From positions 1-46,207 of the forward strand of contig CAIJPD010000062.1 in the NCBI GenBank assembly GCA_903822495.1: a stretch of DNA of 46,207 nucleotides. The letters are read 5' to 3'. The notes under the pieces were generated by a model. That model made no database searches, was not told the origin of the DNA, and worked only from the letters and a program-made list of their open reading frames with translations. This DNA is from an uncultured Chloroflexota bacterium. Lineage in GTDB: Bacteria; Chloroflexota; Limnocylindria; Limnocylindrales; CSP1-4. Every line of letters starts with the position of its first letter. Within the stretch, counting starts at the first letter, position 1. Made by a program: the position numbers and the translations under genes. This document shows positions 32,544 to 40,709 of the stretch, in pieces.

Positions 32544-33788
32544 TCATGGGACCCAGAAGCCCGCGAAGCTGAGCAGGGCGACCAGCGCCATGAGGCCGCT
32601 GCTGAGGACCAGCCAGCCCAGCCGGAACGCGCCCGACGGACGCGTCGCGAGCAGCCAGACATACGGGAAGGCGGTCAGCGTGACCCGGCCCACGGCCTCC
32701 AGCGTCCCGCTCGAGAGTTCCGCGGCGAGATACAGGACCGGGATCAGCAGGTACTCGGGGCGCACCCGGGAGGCGCGGGCGTACACGAACAGGAAGACCG
32801 ACCAGCACAGGGTCAGGAGCAGCGCCCCCTGGTACGCGGTGAACCCGCCGCCGATGGTCTCCGATCCCTCGGACCCGCCGATCCCCAACCGCCCCCATGC
32901 CTGCTGAGCGTCGAGGTAGGCGGTGGTGCTCCCCGACAGCGAGCCCACCCAGAGCAGGAAGAGGGCGGCAGCCACCGGCGCCGGCACCAGCCAGAGCAGC
33001 GAGCGGGTGGGCCGCCATCCGCTCCGCCGGAGCATGAGCAGGCCGAGCGGCAAGACCAGGACCAGGCCCTGCAGGCGCGTCAGGCAGGCCAGCGCCAGGA
33101 GGATGCCGGCCAGGGGCCGGCGGTCGCGCTCGGCGGCCAGGAACGCCGAGACGGTCAGCAGCAGGAAGAGGCTCTCGGTGTAGGACATCGCGTAGGCCGA
33201 TGCGAACGGGTAGACGGCCATCAGGACCGCGGCCCATGCCCCGCGCCGGCGACCCACGTGGAGGGCGCCCAGCAGCGAGAGCTGGCCCAGGGCGAGCAGG
33301 AAGAGGACGTTCGACAGGAGCACCGCCACCAGGCCCGCGGCGTCCGGCCATGGAACGGACAGGAGCCGGACCAGGGCGGGGTAGAGCGGCAGGAACGCGA
33401 CGTCGCGATAGGCACCCGCGACGGCATCCGCGTGGTACCCGTCACGGACGATTCCGAGGTAGTACCAGCCATCCCAGCTGGTCAGGCTGCGCAGGATGGG
33501 GGCGCCATCACCTCTCGTCAGGGCCGGGTTGGCCATCACCAGCTGCTCGGCGGCCACCGCGGCGGCCAGGACCAGGAGGCGCGACAGCACGAACGCCACG
33601 ACAATGCCTCGGCTGAGGCCGAGGGCTCGGCTGAGGCCGAGGGCTCGGCTGAGGCCGAGGGCTCGGCTGAGGCCGAGGGCGGCGCGGAGGCGGGCGGCGC
33701 GGGATGCGGGCGGCCGAGCGGGCTGGACGGTTGGCGAAGCAGCCGGCGAGGCGACCTGGTGCGGGGGCAGGGTGGATGGCTGGGACAC
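32544..33788 (-). CDS. PIG-V-like membrane mannosyltransferase (paralogue 1)
   Basis: The 414-residue protein has about ten membrane helices. SWDGWYYLGIVRDGYHADAV, FLPLYPALVRLL, AYAMSYTESLFLLLTVSAFL and LTRLQGLVLVLPLGLL match the W-D-x-x-x-Y, F-x-P-L-Y-P, S-Y-T-E-S and T-R-x-x-G landmarks of PIG-V (GPI mannosyltransferase 2)-like GT-C enzymes, common in Chloroflexota and Actinobacteriota. Near residues 36-60 the N-terminus carries four 6-residue repeats (LGLSRA). It is divergent from its paralogue at 33811, the two starts being only 22 bases apart with one symmetric hexamer between. It probably adds mannose from a polyprenyl carrier to an extracytoplasmic glycan. Confidence 0.87.
   Translation of the reverse strand: MSQPSTLPPHQVASPAASPTVQPARPPASRAARLRAALGLSRALGLSRALGLSRALGLSRGIVVAFVLSRLLVLAAAVAAEQLVMANPALTRGDGAPILRSLTSWDGWYYLGIVRDGYHADAVAGAYRDVAFLPLYPALVRLLSVPWPDAAGLVAVLLSNVLFLLALGQLSLLGALHVGRRRGAWAAVLMAVYPFASAYAMSYTESLFLLLTVSAFLAAERDRRPLAGILLALACLTRLQGLVLVLPLGLLMLRRSGWRPTRSLLWLVPAPVAAALFLLWVGSLSGSTTAYLDAQQAWGRLGIGGSEGSETIGGGFTAYQGALLLTLCWSVFLFVYARASRVRPEYLLIPVLYLAAELSSGTLEAVGRVTLTAFPYVWLLATRPSGAFRLGWLVLSSGLMALVALLSFAGFWVP
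33608..33679 (-). repeat. Four perfect tandem 18-base repeats
   Basis: The unit CTCGGCTGAGGCCGAGGG occurs four times without mismatch, at 33608, 33626, 33644 and 33662. Each unit contains a CTCGGC-TGAG-GCCGAG hairpin. In frame they encode repeats of LGLSRA at the N-terminus of the PIG-V-like protein. Gain or loss of units keeps the frame (6 residues each). Confidence 0.92.
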
Positions 33789-33796
33789 GATGCGTC

Positions 33797-33802
33797 TAGT
33801 AT
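33797..33802. promoter_or_regulatory. Shared symmetric -10 element for two divergent PIG-V-like genes
   Basis: TAGTAT on the plus strand ends eight bases before GTG 33811; the same bases read as ATACTA on the minus strand also end eight bases before GTG 33788. With only 22 bases between the starts there is no room for separate promoters or leaders, so both transcripts are likely leaderless and compete for one site. Confidence 0.55.
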
Positions 33803-33810
33803 CACGGCTC

Positions 33811-34953
33811 GTGGCAACCGAGCAGGTGGCTCAGGAGTACGGTCCGGAGGGGCACCCAACCGTCCGGACCGATTCGCTTGGCTGGCGCGAGGCGCTGCCG
33901 CGGCTCCTGGCCATCTTCCTGGTCAGCCGCCTCCTGGTGCTGCTGGTCGCCGGATCCCTGCTCGCGATCCCCGTGGGCCATGACCCGGACACCTGGACGG
34001 ACCGCCCCATCCTGGCCGCCTTGACGGGCAGCGACGCCGTCTACTACCTGGGGATCGCCGCCGACGGCTATCACGAGGAGGCGATCCGGGACGGCTACCA
34101 CGACTGGGCGTTCTTCCCGCTCTTCCCGATCGTCGTGCGGGCGGTCTCCCTGGTCACGCTGGGCGACCTGGCGATCGCCGGTGTCCTGGCCTCGAACCTG
34201 GCCTTCCTGGCCGCCCTGCTGGTCCTCCATGCGCTCGCCGTCCCTTACCTCGGCCGGGAGCGCTCGATCCGGGCGCTGGGTCTGCTGGCCCTGGCGCCGG
34301 GCGCGGTCGCCTTCGCCATGGCCTACTCGGACAGCCTCTACCTGCTGCTGGCGGCCGGCGCGTTCCTGGCCGGCGAGCGCAGACGCTGGGGAGTCGCCGG
34401 GATCCTCTACGGCCTCGCCTCGCTGACACGGCTGCCCGGCGTCCTGATCGGGCTGCCGCTGGCGATCCTGCTCCTCCAGTCAAGCGGCTGGCGGCCGGAC
34501 CGGCGGCTGGCGTGGCTGGCGGCCGGACCCGCGGCGCTCGCCGGCTTCGGGGCATGGCAGGGGTGGGCGCTGGGCGATCCGCTGGCGTTCCTGCACGCCC
34601 AGGGCGCCTGGGCGATCGCGCCGCTCGTCGGGGGCGGGTCGCTGCCGGCCCAGCTGGAGGTGCTCCCTCTCCTCCTCATCGCGACCTTGCTCGCCTACAC
34701 GTTCCTGCTGGTCTACCTGCGCCCGGACCGGATCCCGCTCCCGTACGCGGTGTTGACGCTCCTCTCGCTGGGGACCGTGGTCGCTTCACTTCGCCTCCAG
34801 TCCGTGGCGCGCTACCTCGCCGTCGCGTGGCCGTTCGCCTGGATCCTCGCGGGGCGGCGGGGCGCCTGGTTCGTGGACGCCTGGCCGTACCTGACCGCGG
34901 GGCTCTTCGCGCTCCACGCATTCCTGCACTTCACGCAAGCCCTGGCCCCGTAG
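33811..34953 (+). CDS. PIG-V-like membrane mannosyltransferase (paralogue 2)
   Basis: The 380-residue protein shares the plan of its divergent neighbour: DAVYYLGIAADGYHEEAIRD, FFPLFPIVVRAVSLV, AFAMAYSDSLYLLLAAGAFL and LASLTRLPGVLIGLPLAILL. The first acidic loop motif (G-S-D-A-V-Y-Y) and T-R-x-x-G are kept, but S-Y-T-E-S is A-Y-S-D-S. About ten helices are predicted. The start GTG 33811 lies eight bases after TAGTAT; longer in-frame starts would run back over the divergent gene. Divergent duplication with separate evolution is likely, giving two transferases for different linkages. Confidence 0.87.
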   Translation: MATEQVAQEYGPEGHPTVRTDSLGWREALPRLLAIFLVSRLLVLLVAGSLLAIPVGHDPDTWTDRPILAALTGSDAVYYLGIAADGYHEEAIRDGYHDWAFFPLFPIVVRAVSLVTLGDLAIAGVLASNLAFLAALLVLHALAVPYLGRERSIRALGLLALAPGAVAFAMAYSDSLYLLLAAGAFLAGERRRWGVAGILYGLASLTRLPGVLIGLPLAILLLQSSGWRPDRRLAWLAAGPAALAGFGAWQGWALGDPLAFLHAQGAWAIAPLVGGGSLPAQLEVLPLLLIATLLAYTFLLVYLRPDRIPLPYAVLTLLSLGTVVASLRLQSVARYLAVAWPFAWILAGRRGAWFVDAWPYLTAGLFALHAFLHFTQALAP

Positions 34954-35001
34954 CCGCGACGGCGAGCGTTGCTGCGCTGCGAGGTGCGTACCATTAGGCC
35001 G

Positions 35002-35061
35002 ATGCTCCAGTCGATCGCCCTCGAACGCCGCCAACCCGCAGCCGGACCGCCCGCGCTGTGA
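35002..35061 (+). CDS. 19-residue leader ORF upstream of the sugar-phosphate transferase
   Basis: ATG 35002 lies seven bases after TACCAT (34989-34994), the leaderless pattern used by real genes here. The product would be MLQSIALERRQPAAGPPAL, and its TGA overlaps the GTG of the downstream gene by four bases (GTGA, 35058-35061). This spacing suggests that ribosomes loading on the leader re-initiate at the transferase, a simple coupling device. Its protein sequence has no family; the position, not the composition, is the evidence. Confidence 0.45.
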   Translation: MLQSIALERRQPAAGPPAL

Positions 35062-36458
35062 TCCGCCGCCACGCCACCGGCTTCCGGGTGCTCCTCATGG
35101 CGCTGGATGCCGTCCTTGGGGTCGCCATCCTCGTCCTCGCCTCCTATTGGCGATTCGGGGACGACTGGGCGGTGATCTGGCGGGATGTGATCACCATCCC
35201 CGAGGTCTTCCTGGCCGCCTACGCGCTGACCTGGGTCCTGGCGCTGACCCTCAACGGGCTCTACCGCCCGCGGGCTCGGTGGTCGCTCCTGCGCGAGGCG
35301 ATCGACGTCATCCGGGCCACCCTGACCATGGCGGTCGTCACCTTCAGCGTGCTCTTCCTGTTCAAGCTGCCCGACGTCAGCCGCCTCTTCCTGCTGATCT
35401 TCTTCCCGGCCCAGGCGATCGTGACGATTGCCACCAGGGCGGCGCTCCGGGCAGCCTTCGAGCACATCCGCGGGCTGGGCTACAACGTCCGCCACGTCCT
35501 CGTGCTGGGCGCGGGCGTCCGCGGCCAGGCCTTCGCGCACAAGCTGGAAGGCCACCGCGAGCTGGGCCTGCGGATCACCGGCTTCCTCGACGACAACCCG
35601 GAGATCCGGCTGGCCAACGGCTGGGAGGTCCTGGGCGGCGTCGACCAGCTGGAGCGCGTGCTCCACGATCGGATCGTCGACGAGGTCGTCGTCTGCCTCC
35701 CGTTCGCCCAGTGGGACCTGATCGACGCCATCACCCGCCTGTGCGAAGAGGAGGGCAAGATCGTCCGGATCCCGATGGACGTCCTGGACCGGGCCGTGGC
35801 CGTGGGCCGCCTGGAGGACCTGGACGGGACGCCCGTCTTCTCGATCGTGTCCGGGCCGGACCGCGCCCTGGCGCTGCTGGTCAAGCGGCTGTTCGACGTC
35901 GCGGCGACCGTGCTGGGGTCGATCGTGTTCAGCCCGGTGCTGATCGGGATCGCCCTCGCCATCCGCCTCCAGGACGGCTCGCCCGTGCTGTTCCGCCAAG
36001 TCCGGGTCGGCCTCCACGGGCGGCAGTTCGAGGTGGTCAAGTTCAGGACCATGGAGGTGGGCGCCCACGACAAGCTCGCCGAGCTGGCCCAGCAGAACGA
36101 GATCAAGGGTCCGGCCTTCAAGGTCACCAATGACCCGCGCATCACCCCCGTGGGCCGGTGGCTGCGCCGGACCAGCCTGGACGAGCTGCCGCAGCTCTGG
36201 AACGTGCTCCGGGGCGAGATGAGCCTGGTGGGGCCGCGGCCGCCGCTCCCCGCCGAGGTCGAGGGCTATGACCTGTGGCACCGCCGGCGGCTGTCGATGA
36301 AACCCGGGATGACGGGGCTCTGGCAGGTGCGCGACCGGCGCGAGCCTGACTTCGACCGCTGGGTGGCGTCGGACCTGGAGTACATCGACCGCTGGTCGCT
36401 CTGGCTGGACCTCAAGATCCTGCTCCGGACCATCCCGGCGGCCATCGAAGGACGCTGA
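35058..36458 (+). CDS. Polyprenyl glycosylphosphotransferase (exopolysaccharide priming enzyme, WbaP/WcaJ-like)
   Basis: The 466-residue protein has four N-terminal membrane helices (1-115), a CoA-binding-like Rossmann domain (VLVLGAGVRGQAFAHKLEGH, about 150-230), and a C-terminal sugar transferase domain: KRLFDVAATVLGSIVFSPVL as the membrane re-entrant helix, FRQVRVGLHGRQFEVVKFRT, TSLDELPQLWNVLRGEMSLV, GPRPPLPAEVEGY and KPGMTGLWQVRDR. It transfers a sugar-1-phosphate from a nucleotide sugar to undecaprenyl phosphate, starting repeat-unit synthesis. All catalytic signatures, including the D-E pair, are present. The GTG start is tied to the 19-residue leader ORF. The O-antigen ligase gene is convergent 31 bases downstream. 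Confidence 0.95.
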   Translation: MIRRHATGFRVLLMALDAVLGVAILVLASYWRFGDDWAVIWRDVITIPEVFLAAYALTWVLALTLNGLYRPRARWSLLREAIDVIRATLTMAVVTFSVLFLFKLPDVSRLFLLIFFPAQAIVTIATRAALRAAFEHIRGLGYNVRHVLVLGAGVRGQAFAHKLEGHRELGLRITGFLDDNPEIRLANGWEVLGGVDQLERVLHDRIVDEVVVCLPFAQWDLIDAITRLCEEEGKIVRIPMDVLDRAVAVGRLEDLDGTPVFSIVSGPDRALALLVKRLFDVAATVLGSIVFSPVLIGIALAIRLQDGSPVLFRQVRVGLHGRQFEVVKFRTMEVGAHDKLAELAQQNEIKGPAFKVTNDPRITPVGRWLRRTSLDELPQLWNVLRGEMSLVGPRPPLPAEVEGYDLWHRRRLSMKPGMTGLWQVRDRREPDFDRWVASDLEYIDRWSLWLDLKILLRTIPAAIEGR

Positions 36459-36489
36459 GCCGGCGTCCGGGCGATGCCGGGAGGCGCGG

Positions 36490-38829
36490 TCAGACCGCCG
36501 GGACGATCAGGACGAGACCCGGGACCACCAGGTCGCCGAACTCCCGGATGTAGACCGCCCAGGGGTAGTCCGATGGCAACGCCCAGGCGACGTCGCCCGG
36601 CTCGGCCACGCGTGCCGTGAGATCCGTGGCGATCCCGGGCCAGGCGTCGCCCTGGACCATGCGAGCCAGCCGACCGTAGCGGCCCGCGAGCGGGTCCCCG
36701 GTGGAGCGCAGGATCGTCGTCAGCCAGGCGCCCGCCACATAGTCGAGCGGGTTCGCCGCGACGATCGCCTCCAGGCTCACGACCGCGGACGCCGCATCGC
36801 CGCCCAGCCAGGCGCAGCCCGCGATGAGCACGCTGGTCGCGGGCGACGGGGGCAGGGCCTCCAACTCACGGCGGGCGGCCAGCGGGTCCCCCGCGTAGGC
36901 GGTGATGAGCGCCGCCTGTCCCGGTCCGACCAGGGTCCGGGCACGCGCCAGGATGGCGGCGTGGCTCACCCCGGGAACGCCGTCAAGGATCGCCAGGCCG
37001 GCCATCGACGGTCGCAGCGAGACCGCCGACGCAAGCTGGTCGAGCGCGAGCTGGGCGTCGCCCAGGCGCGCCGCGAGCAATCCGGCGTTGAGGCCGACGG
37101 CGAGGTCCCTGGGCGCCCGGCGGACGGCCAGGCGAACGTGGTCGAGGGCCGCCGTGGGATCGCCGACCGCCACGTCCAGGAGCGCCAGGTCCACCAGGTT
37201 GATCCCGACCGGATCCAGGAGGACGGCCCGTGCCAGCTCCGCGCGGGCCTCGGCGGCGCGGCCGAGGCGGGCCAGCTCCCGGGCTCGCTGGATCGTGTAC
37301 AGCGTGACGTCGGGATCGAGGGCGAGGGCCTGGTCATACCAGGCCAGCGCGGCGGCCGGGTCCCGCGGGTCGGCGGCGTTGCCGCGGACCTGGGCGAGCA
37401 CTGCGGCGTCGGTGCGCACGAGCGTCGGCAGCGAGACGAGGAGCGCGGCGAGCGACAGGGCGACCACCGGGAGGGCCAGGCGAGACGAGACGGCGTCCAG
37501 GCGGGCCGTGGCCGCCGCAAGCGTGACTCGCCGACGGGCCGGCGGTGCCGACCCGACAGCCGTCGGCGTGGCGTCCTCCTCGGTCGGCGCCAGGCCCGAA
37601 TCCACCCACGCGACCACGATCAGGAGCAGGGCGCAGATGAACGGCAGGTTGACGAGGTTGTCCACGAGCGACTGGCCCAGCAGCCCGGCGAGCCCGGCGG
37701 CAACGGCGATGGCATGGAGGTCGCCGCCCCTGCGCAGCCCGGACCAGAGTCGGCCGGCGACGGCGACGGCCAGGAGCCCAAGGGCCAGGACCCCGGCGAT
37801 CCCCAGCTCCGCGGCGGCCTGGACGTACAGGTCGTGCGCGTGGGGGAGGATCAGGTTCGCCGCTCCCTCGGGATTGGCCTCCACCTTGAGTTGCACCCAG
37901 GTCCCGGGGCCGCCCCCGAGGAGCGGGTGAGCCGCAAGGATGGTCAGCGCGGACCGCCACAGGTCCAGGCGGAGCGAATCCCCGCCCTGGGCGAACCGGA
38001 TGGCGACGAGGGGCGCCACGGCCAGCGCCAGCGCCATGGCGAGCAGGGCCGGCACCAGGAGGAGCGGTCGGCGGCGGATCGCATCCGTCAGCACCGCCGG
38101 CCGCAGGCCCCGCCGCCCGCCGACCCGCGCCGTGAGCAGCGCCAGCGCGACCACCGCCGCCAGCACCACCCCGATGTAGGCGCCGCGCGATCCGGTGATG
38201 AAGATGGCGGCGAACGCCAGGCCGCCGAGCACGGCCGCGACCCAGGTCCGGCCGCTGCGGCGCCGGAGCGTGGCCACGGCCAGGGGGCCCACGATGAGCA
38301 GCACCGTCGCGATCAAGTTGGGGGACCCCAGGTTGAGGTCCACCCACGACGGGCGGAGGGGCGGCAGGCTGACCTGACCGGTGAGCCGATAGAAGATCGC
38401 CCACTCGAAGGCGACGTTGGCGAGGTAGGCGGCCGTGATGACGATCGCCACGATGACGACGAGGGCGCCCACCCTCGGACGGAACCACCGGTCGCGCAGC
38501 AGCGTGACCAGGAAGAGGTAGGCGAGGGCGATCGACAGGCCGCCGAGGAGCGGCTCAAGGCTCAGGCGCGGACGCTGCGAGCCCAGCGCGGAGAGGGCGT
38601 AGACACCACAGGCGAGGGCGAGTGGCAGGAGGAGCGGCGTGACGGGCCGCCACGCGGGCCGGAAGAGCGCGCCGACCAACCAGGTGCCGAGGACCAGGAC
38701 CACCATCCCCTGGTTCAGGAAGCGGCTCTGGATGGTGCCCATCGAGTCGTACTGCCCGGTGGCGGTGAACAGCAGGGCGACTGCGACCAGCAGGACGCTC
38801 CAGGCCAGCAGGCGGGCGCTCGACGACAT
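36490..38829 (-). CDS. O-antigen ligase-like (Wzy/WaaL) membrane protein with C-terminal TPR region
   Basis: The 779-residue protein has about 12 N-terminal helices (1-450). ITGSRGAYIGVVLAAVVALA is the helix preceding the ligase signature, and GGDSLRLDLWRSALTILAAH, PLLGGGPGTWVQLK and ILPHAHDLYVQAAAELGIAG form the large outside loop with the conserved R and H of Wzy_C proteins. Residues about 500-740 are TPR-like (PAAALAWYDQALALDPDVTL, ARAELARAVLLDPVGINLVD). Ligases and polymerases of this class join polysaccharide units outside the membrane. The start ATG 38829 lies seven bases after TATGAT (complement of 38837-38842). An in-frame ATG at 38838 would overlap the -10. Confidence 0.88.
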   Translation of the reverse strand: MSSSARLLAWSVLLVAVALLFTATGQYDSMGTIQSRFLNQGMVVLVLGTWLVGALFRPAWRPVTPLLLPLALACGVYALSALGSQRPRLSLEPLLGGLSIALAYLFLVTLLRDRWFRPRVGALVVIVAIVITAAYLANVAFEWAIFYRLTGQVSLPPLRPSWVDLNLGSPNLIATVLLIVGPLAVATLRRRSGRTWVAAVLGGLAFAAIFITGSRGAYIGVVLAAVVALALLTARVGGRRGLRPAVLTDAIRRRPLLLVPALLAMALALAVAPLVAIRFAQGGDSLRLDLWRSALTILAAHPLLGGGPGTWVQLKVEANPEGAANLILPHAHDLYVQAAAELGIAGVLALGLLAVAVAGRLWSGLRRGGDLHAIAVAAGLAGLLGQSLVDNLVNLPFICALLLIVVAWVDSGLAPTEEDATPTAVGSAPPARRRVTLAAATARLDAVSSRLALPVVALSLAALLVSLPTLVRTDAAVLAQVRGNAADPRDPAAALAWYDQALALDPDVTLYTIQRARELARLGRAAEARAELARAVLLDPVGINLVDLALLDVAVGDPTAALDHVRLAVRRAPRDLAVGLNAGLLAARLGDAQLALDQLASAVSLRPSMAGLAILDGVPGVSHAAILARARTLVGPGQAALITAYAGDPLAARRELEALPPSPATSVLIAGCAWLGGDAASAVVSLEAIVAANPLDYVAGAWLTTILRSTGDPLAGRYGRLARMVQGDAWPGIATDLTARVAEPGDVAWALPSDYPWAVYIREFGDLVVPGLVLIVPAV

Positions 38830-38936
38830 CCGGGCCATCATAGCCAGCCGGCAGGGCCCCTTCCCCAACCCAACGTCACCATGGTTGCGGCATCCGTACC
38901 AATCCCCGGCCGGTGGGCGGGTGCTACCTTCCCGGC

Positions 38937-40709
38937 GTGCGGACACCGATCCTGCTCTATCTCGTCGCGCTCGCCGTCCGAGGCGGGCTGATTGCGGCAT
39001 TCCCGGATCCTGCCTACCCGGATTCCTCGTATTACGTGGATGTGGCGAGGTCGTTGGCCGCCGGGCACGGCTTCACCACGGACGTCATCTGGATCTTCGC
39101 CGAGGTGGGTAACCGTCTCCCGGCAAACCCGACCCTGCCCATCCCCTCGAACGGGCACTGGCTCCCCCTGGCCTCGCTGGTCCAGGTCCCGTTCATCTGG
39201 CTGCTGGGGCCCACGGCGTTCGCGTCGGCGCTGCCGTCCGCGCTGCTCGGGTCGCTCGCCGCGCCCCTGACCTGGCTCATCGCCCGCGACGCGGGTTCCC
39301 GGCCCACGGTGGCGCTGGGGGCCGGCCTGCTCGCCGCCGCCCCCGCGGCGGGCGCGGTGTTCATGGCCCAGCCCGAGAACCTGGCCATCCTCCTGCCCCT
39401 GGTGGCGGCGACGCTCTGGATGGTCGGCCGGGGCCTGAAGGGCTCTGGCCGCTCGTTCGCGCTGGCCGGTCTCCTGGCGGGTCTCGCCGCCCTCGCCCGC
39501 AACGACGGCGTGCTCCTGGCCGGCGCCATCGGCCTCATCTGGCTGGGCGACCGCATCCGCTGGCTGCGGCGGCGGAGCGGGTCACGGGCCTGGGTCGTCG
39601 CGGAGGCCCGGCCGCCCATCGCGATCTGGGCCGCGGTCGCGGCCGCCATGCTCTTCCTGCTCGCCATCGGCCCGTGGTGGGCCCGCCAACTGACCGTCTT
39701 CGGCTCCATCTCGCCTACGGCCGCGTCCGGGGCGGCGCTCTGGATCCGCTCCATCGACGAGTGGGACTCGATCACGGCGCAGCCGTCGCTGGACCGCTTC
39801 CTGGCCCAGGGCCTGGGCACGATCCTGGCGAGCCGGCTGCTGGGGCTGGGCCAGGCCCTCCTGATCTTCTCGGTGGTCGCCTGCTCGTTGGTGCTGGTCC
39901 CGCCGCTGCTGGTGGGGATCGTGGCCCGCCGGCGGTCGCCCGACTTCGTGCCGTGGCTGGCCTACGCCCCGGTCGTGGTCCTGGGCGCGGCCCTCCTCTA
40001 CCCGGCCCATATTCCGGGCGGGGCACTGGTGCACTCCGCGATCGGCCTCGTGCCCCACACCTACATCCTTGCGCTCGAGGGCGTGGCCGCGCTGGCCGGG
40101 GCCTTGGCCCTGGGACGCGGTCGAGCGCGCGCGTCCGGCCCGGCCGGGGACGGTGCCGGCCTGGTGGGGCCCGGCGGCGGCGATGGTGGCGGGACCGCCG
40201 GCGGCCGGGACGGGCTCCCGATCCGGCTCTTCGTGGGCGTCGCGGTGGCCTTCACGCTGGGCACCGCCTTCCTGTACGCCGGACCAGTGATCGCCGGATG
40301 GGACCGGGTCCGAGCGCCGCGGGTCGCCCTCGCCGCCGAGCTGGATCAGCGGGGCGTGCCGGCCGACGACCGGATCATGTCGCTGGACGCCGCCGGGCTC
40401 AAGTACTGGACGGGCCGACCCGGCGTGGTGACGCCCAACGACCCCATCGACACCATCGAGGCGGTCGCGCGCGCCTACGGGATCCGCTGGCTGGTGCTGG
40501 AAGCCGGCCCGGCCGAGTCCGATGGGCCGGTTGCGGCGCTCCGGCCCATCCTGCGCGGCGAGACGCGTCCCAGCTGGGTCGGCGCGGCCGCGTGGAGCTA
40601 CGGGGTCGGTCCGGCAGGTGGGGCAACAGGTGGAACGGCAGGCGGGACCCCCGCGCTGGTCCTCTTCCCGGTCTGCACGACGATCGCCGACACCCGGTGC
40701 GCCCCGTGA
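38937..40709 (+). CDS. GT39-like membrane glycosyltransferase (tandem copy 1)
   Basis: The 590-residue protein has about 10-12 helices. PDSSYYVDVARSLAAGHGFT after the first helix gives the D-x-x-Y-Y pattern and SNGHWLPLASLVQVPFIWLL a conserved outside loop. The C-terminal part is soluble-looking (DAAGLKYWTGRPGVVTPNDP). These features match GT39-like (PMT/ArnT) GT-C enzymes that glycosylate outside the cytoplasmic membrane. TACCTT (38925-38930) lies six bases before the GTG at 38937. A Gly/Pro-rich loop of about 35 residues near residues 395-425 is likely flexible. The stop overlaps the start of a second GT39-like gene (GTGA, 40706-40709), and the two proteins are clearly paralogous. Confidence 0.86.
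   Translation: MRTPILLYLVALAVRGGLIAAFPDPAYPDSSYYVDVARSLAAGHGFTTDVIWIFAEVGNRLPANPTLPIPSNGHWLPLASLVQVPFIWLLGPTAFASALPSALLGSLAAPLTWLIARDAGSRPTVALGAGLLAAAPAAGAVFMAQPENLAILLPLVAATLWMVGRGLKGSGRSFALAGLLAGLAALARNDGVLLAGAIGLIWLGDRIRWLRRRSGSRAWVVAEARPPIAIWAAVAAAMLFLLAIGPWWARQLTVFGSISPTAASGAALWIRSIDEWDSITAQPSLDRFLAQGLGTILASRLLGLGQALLIFSVVACSLVLVPPLLVGIVARRRSPDFVPWLAYAPVVVLGAALLYPAHIPGGALVHSAIGLVPHTYILALEGVAALAGALALGRGRARASGPAGDGAGLVGPGGGDGGGTAGGRDGLPIRLFVGVAVAFTLGTAFLYAGPVIAGWDRVRAPRVALAAELDQRGVPADDRIMSLDAAGLKYWTGRPGVVTPNDPIDTIEAVARAYGIRWLVLEAGPAESDGPVAALRPILRGETRPSWVGAAAWSYGVGPAGGATGGTAGGTPALVLFPVCTTIADTRCAP

Noticed and set aside
33608..33679. Tandem 18-base repeats as a possible CRISPR array
   Set aside because: There are no spacers; the units are contiguous, in frame within a gene and no cas genes are present.
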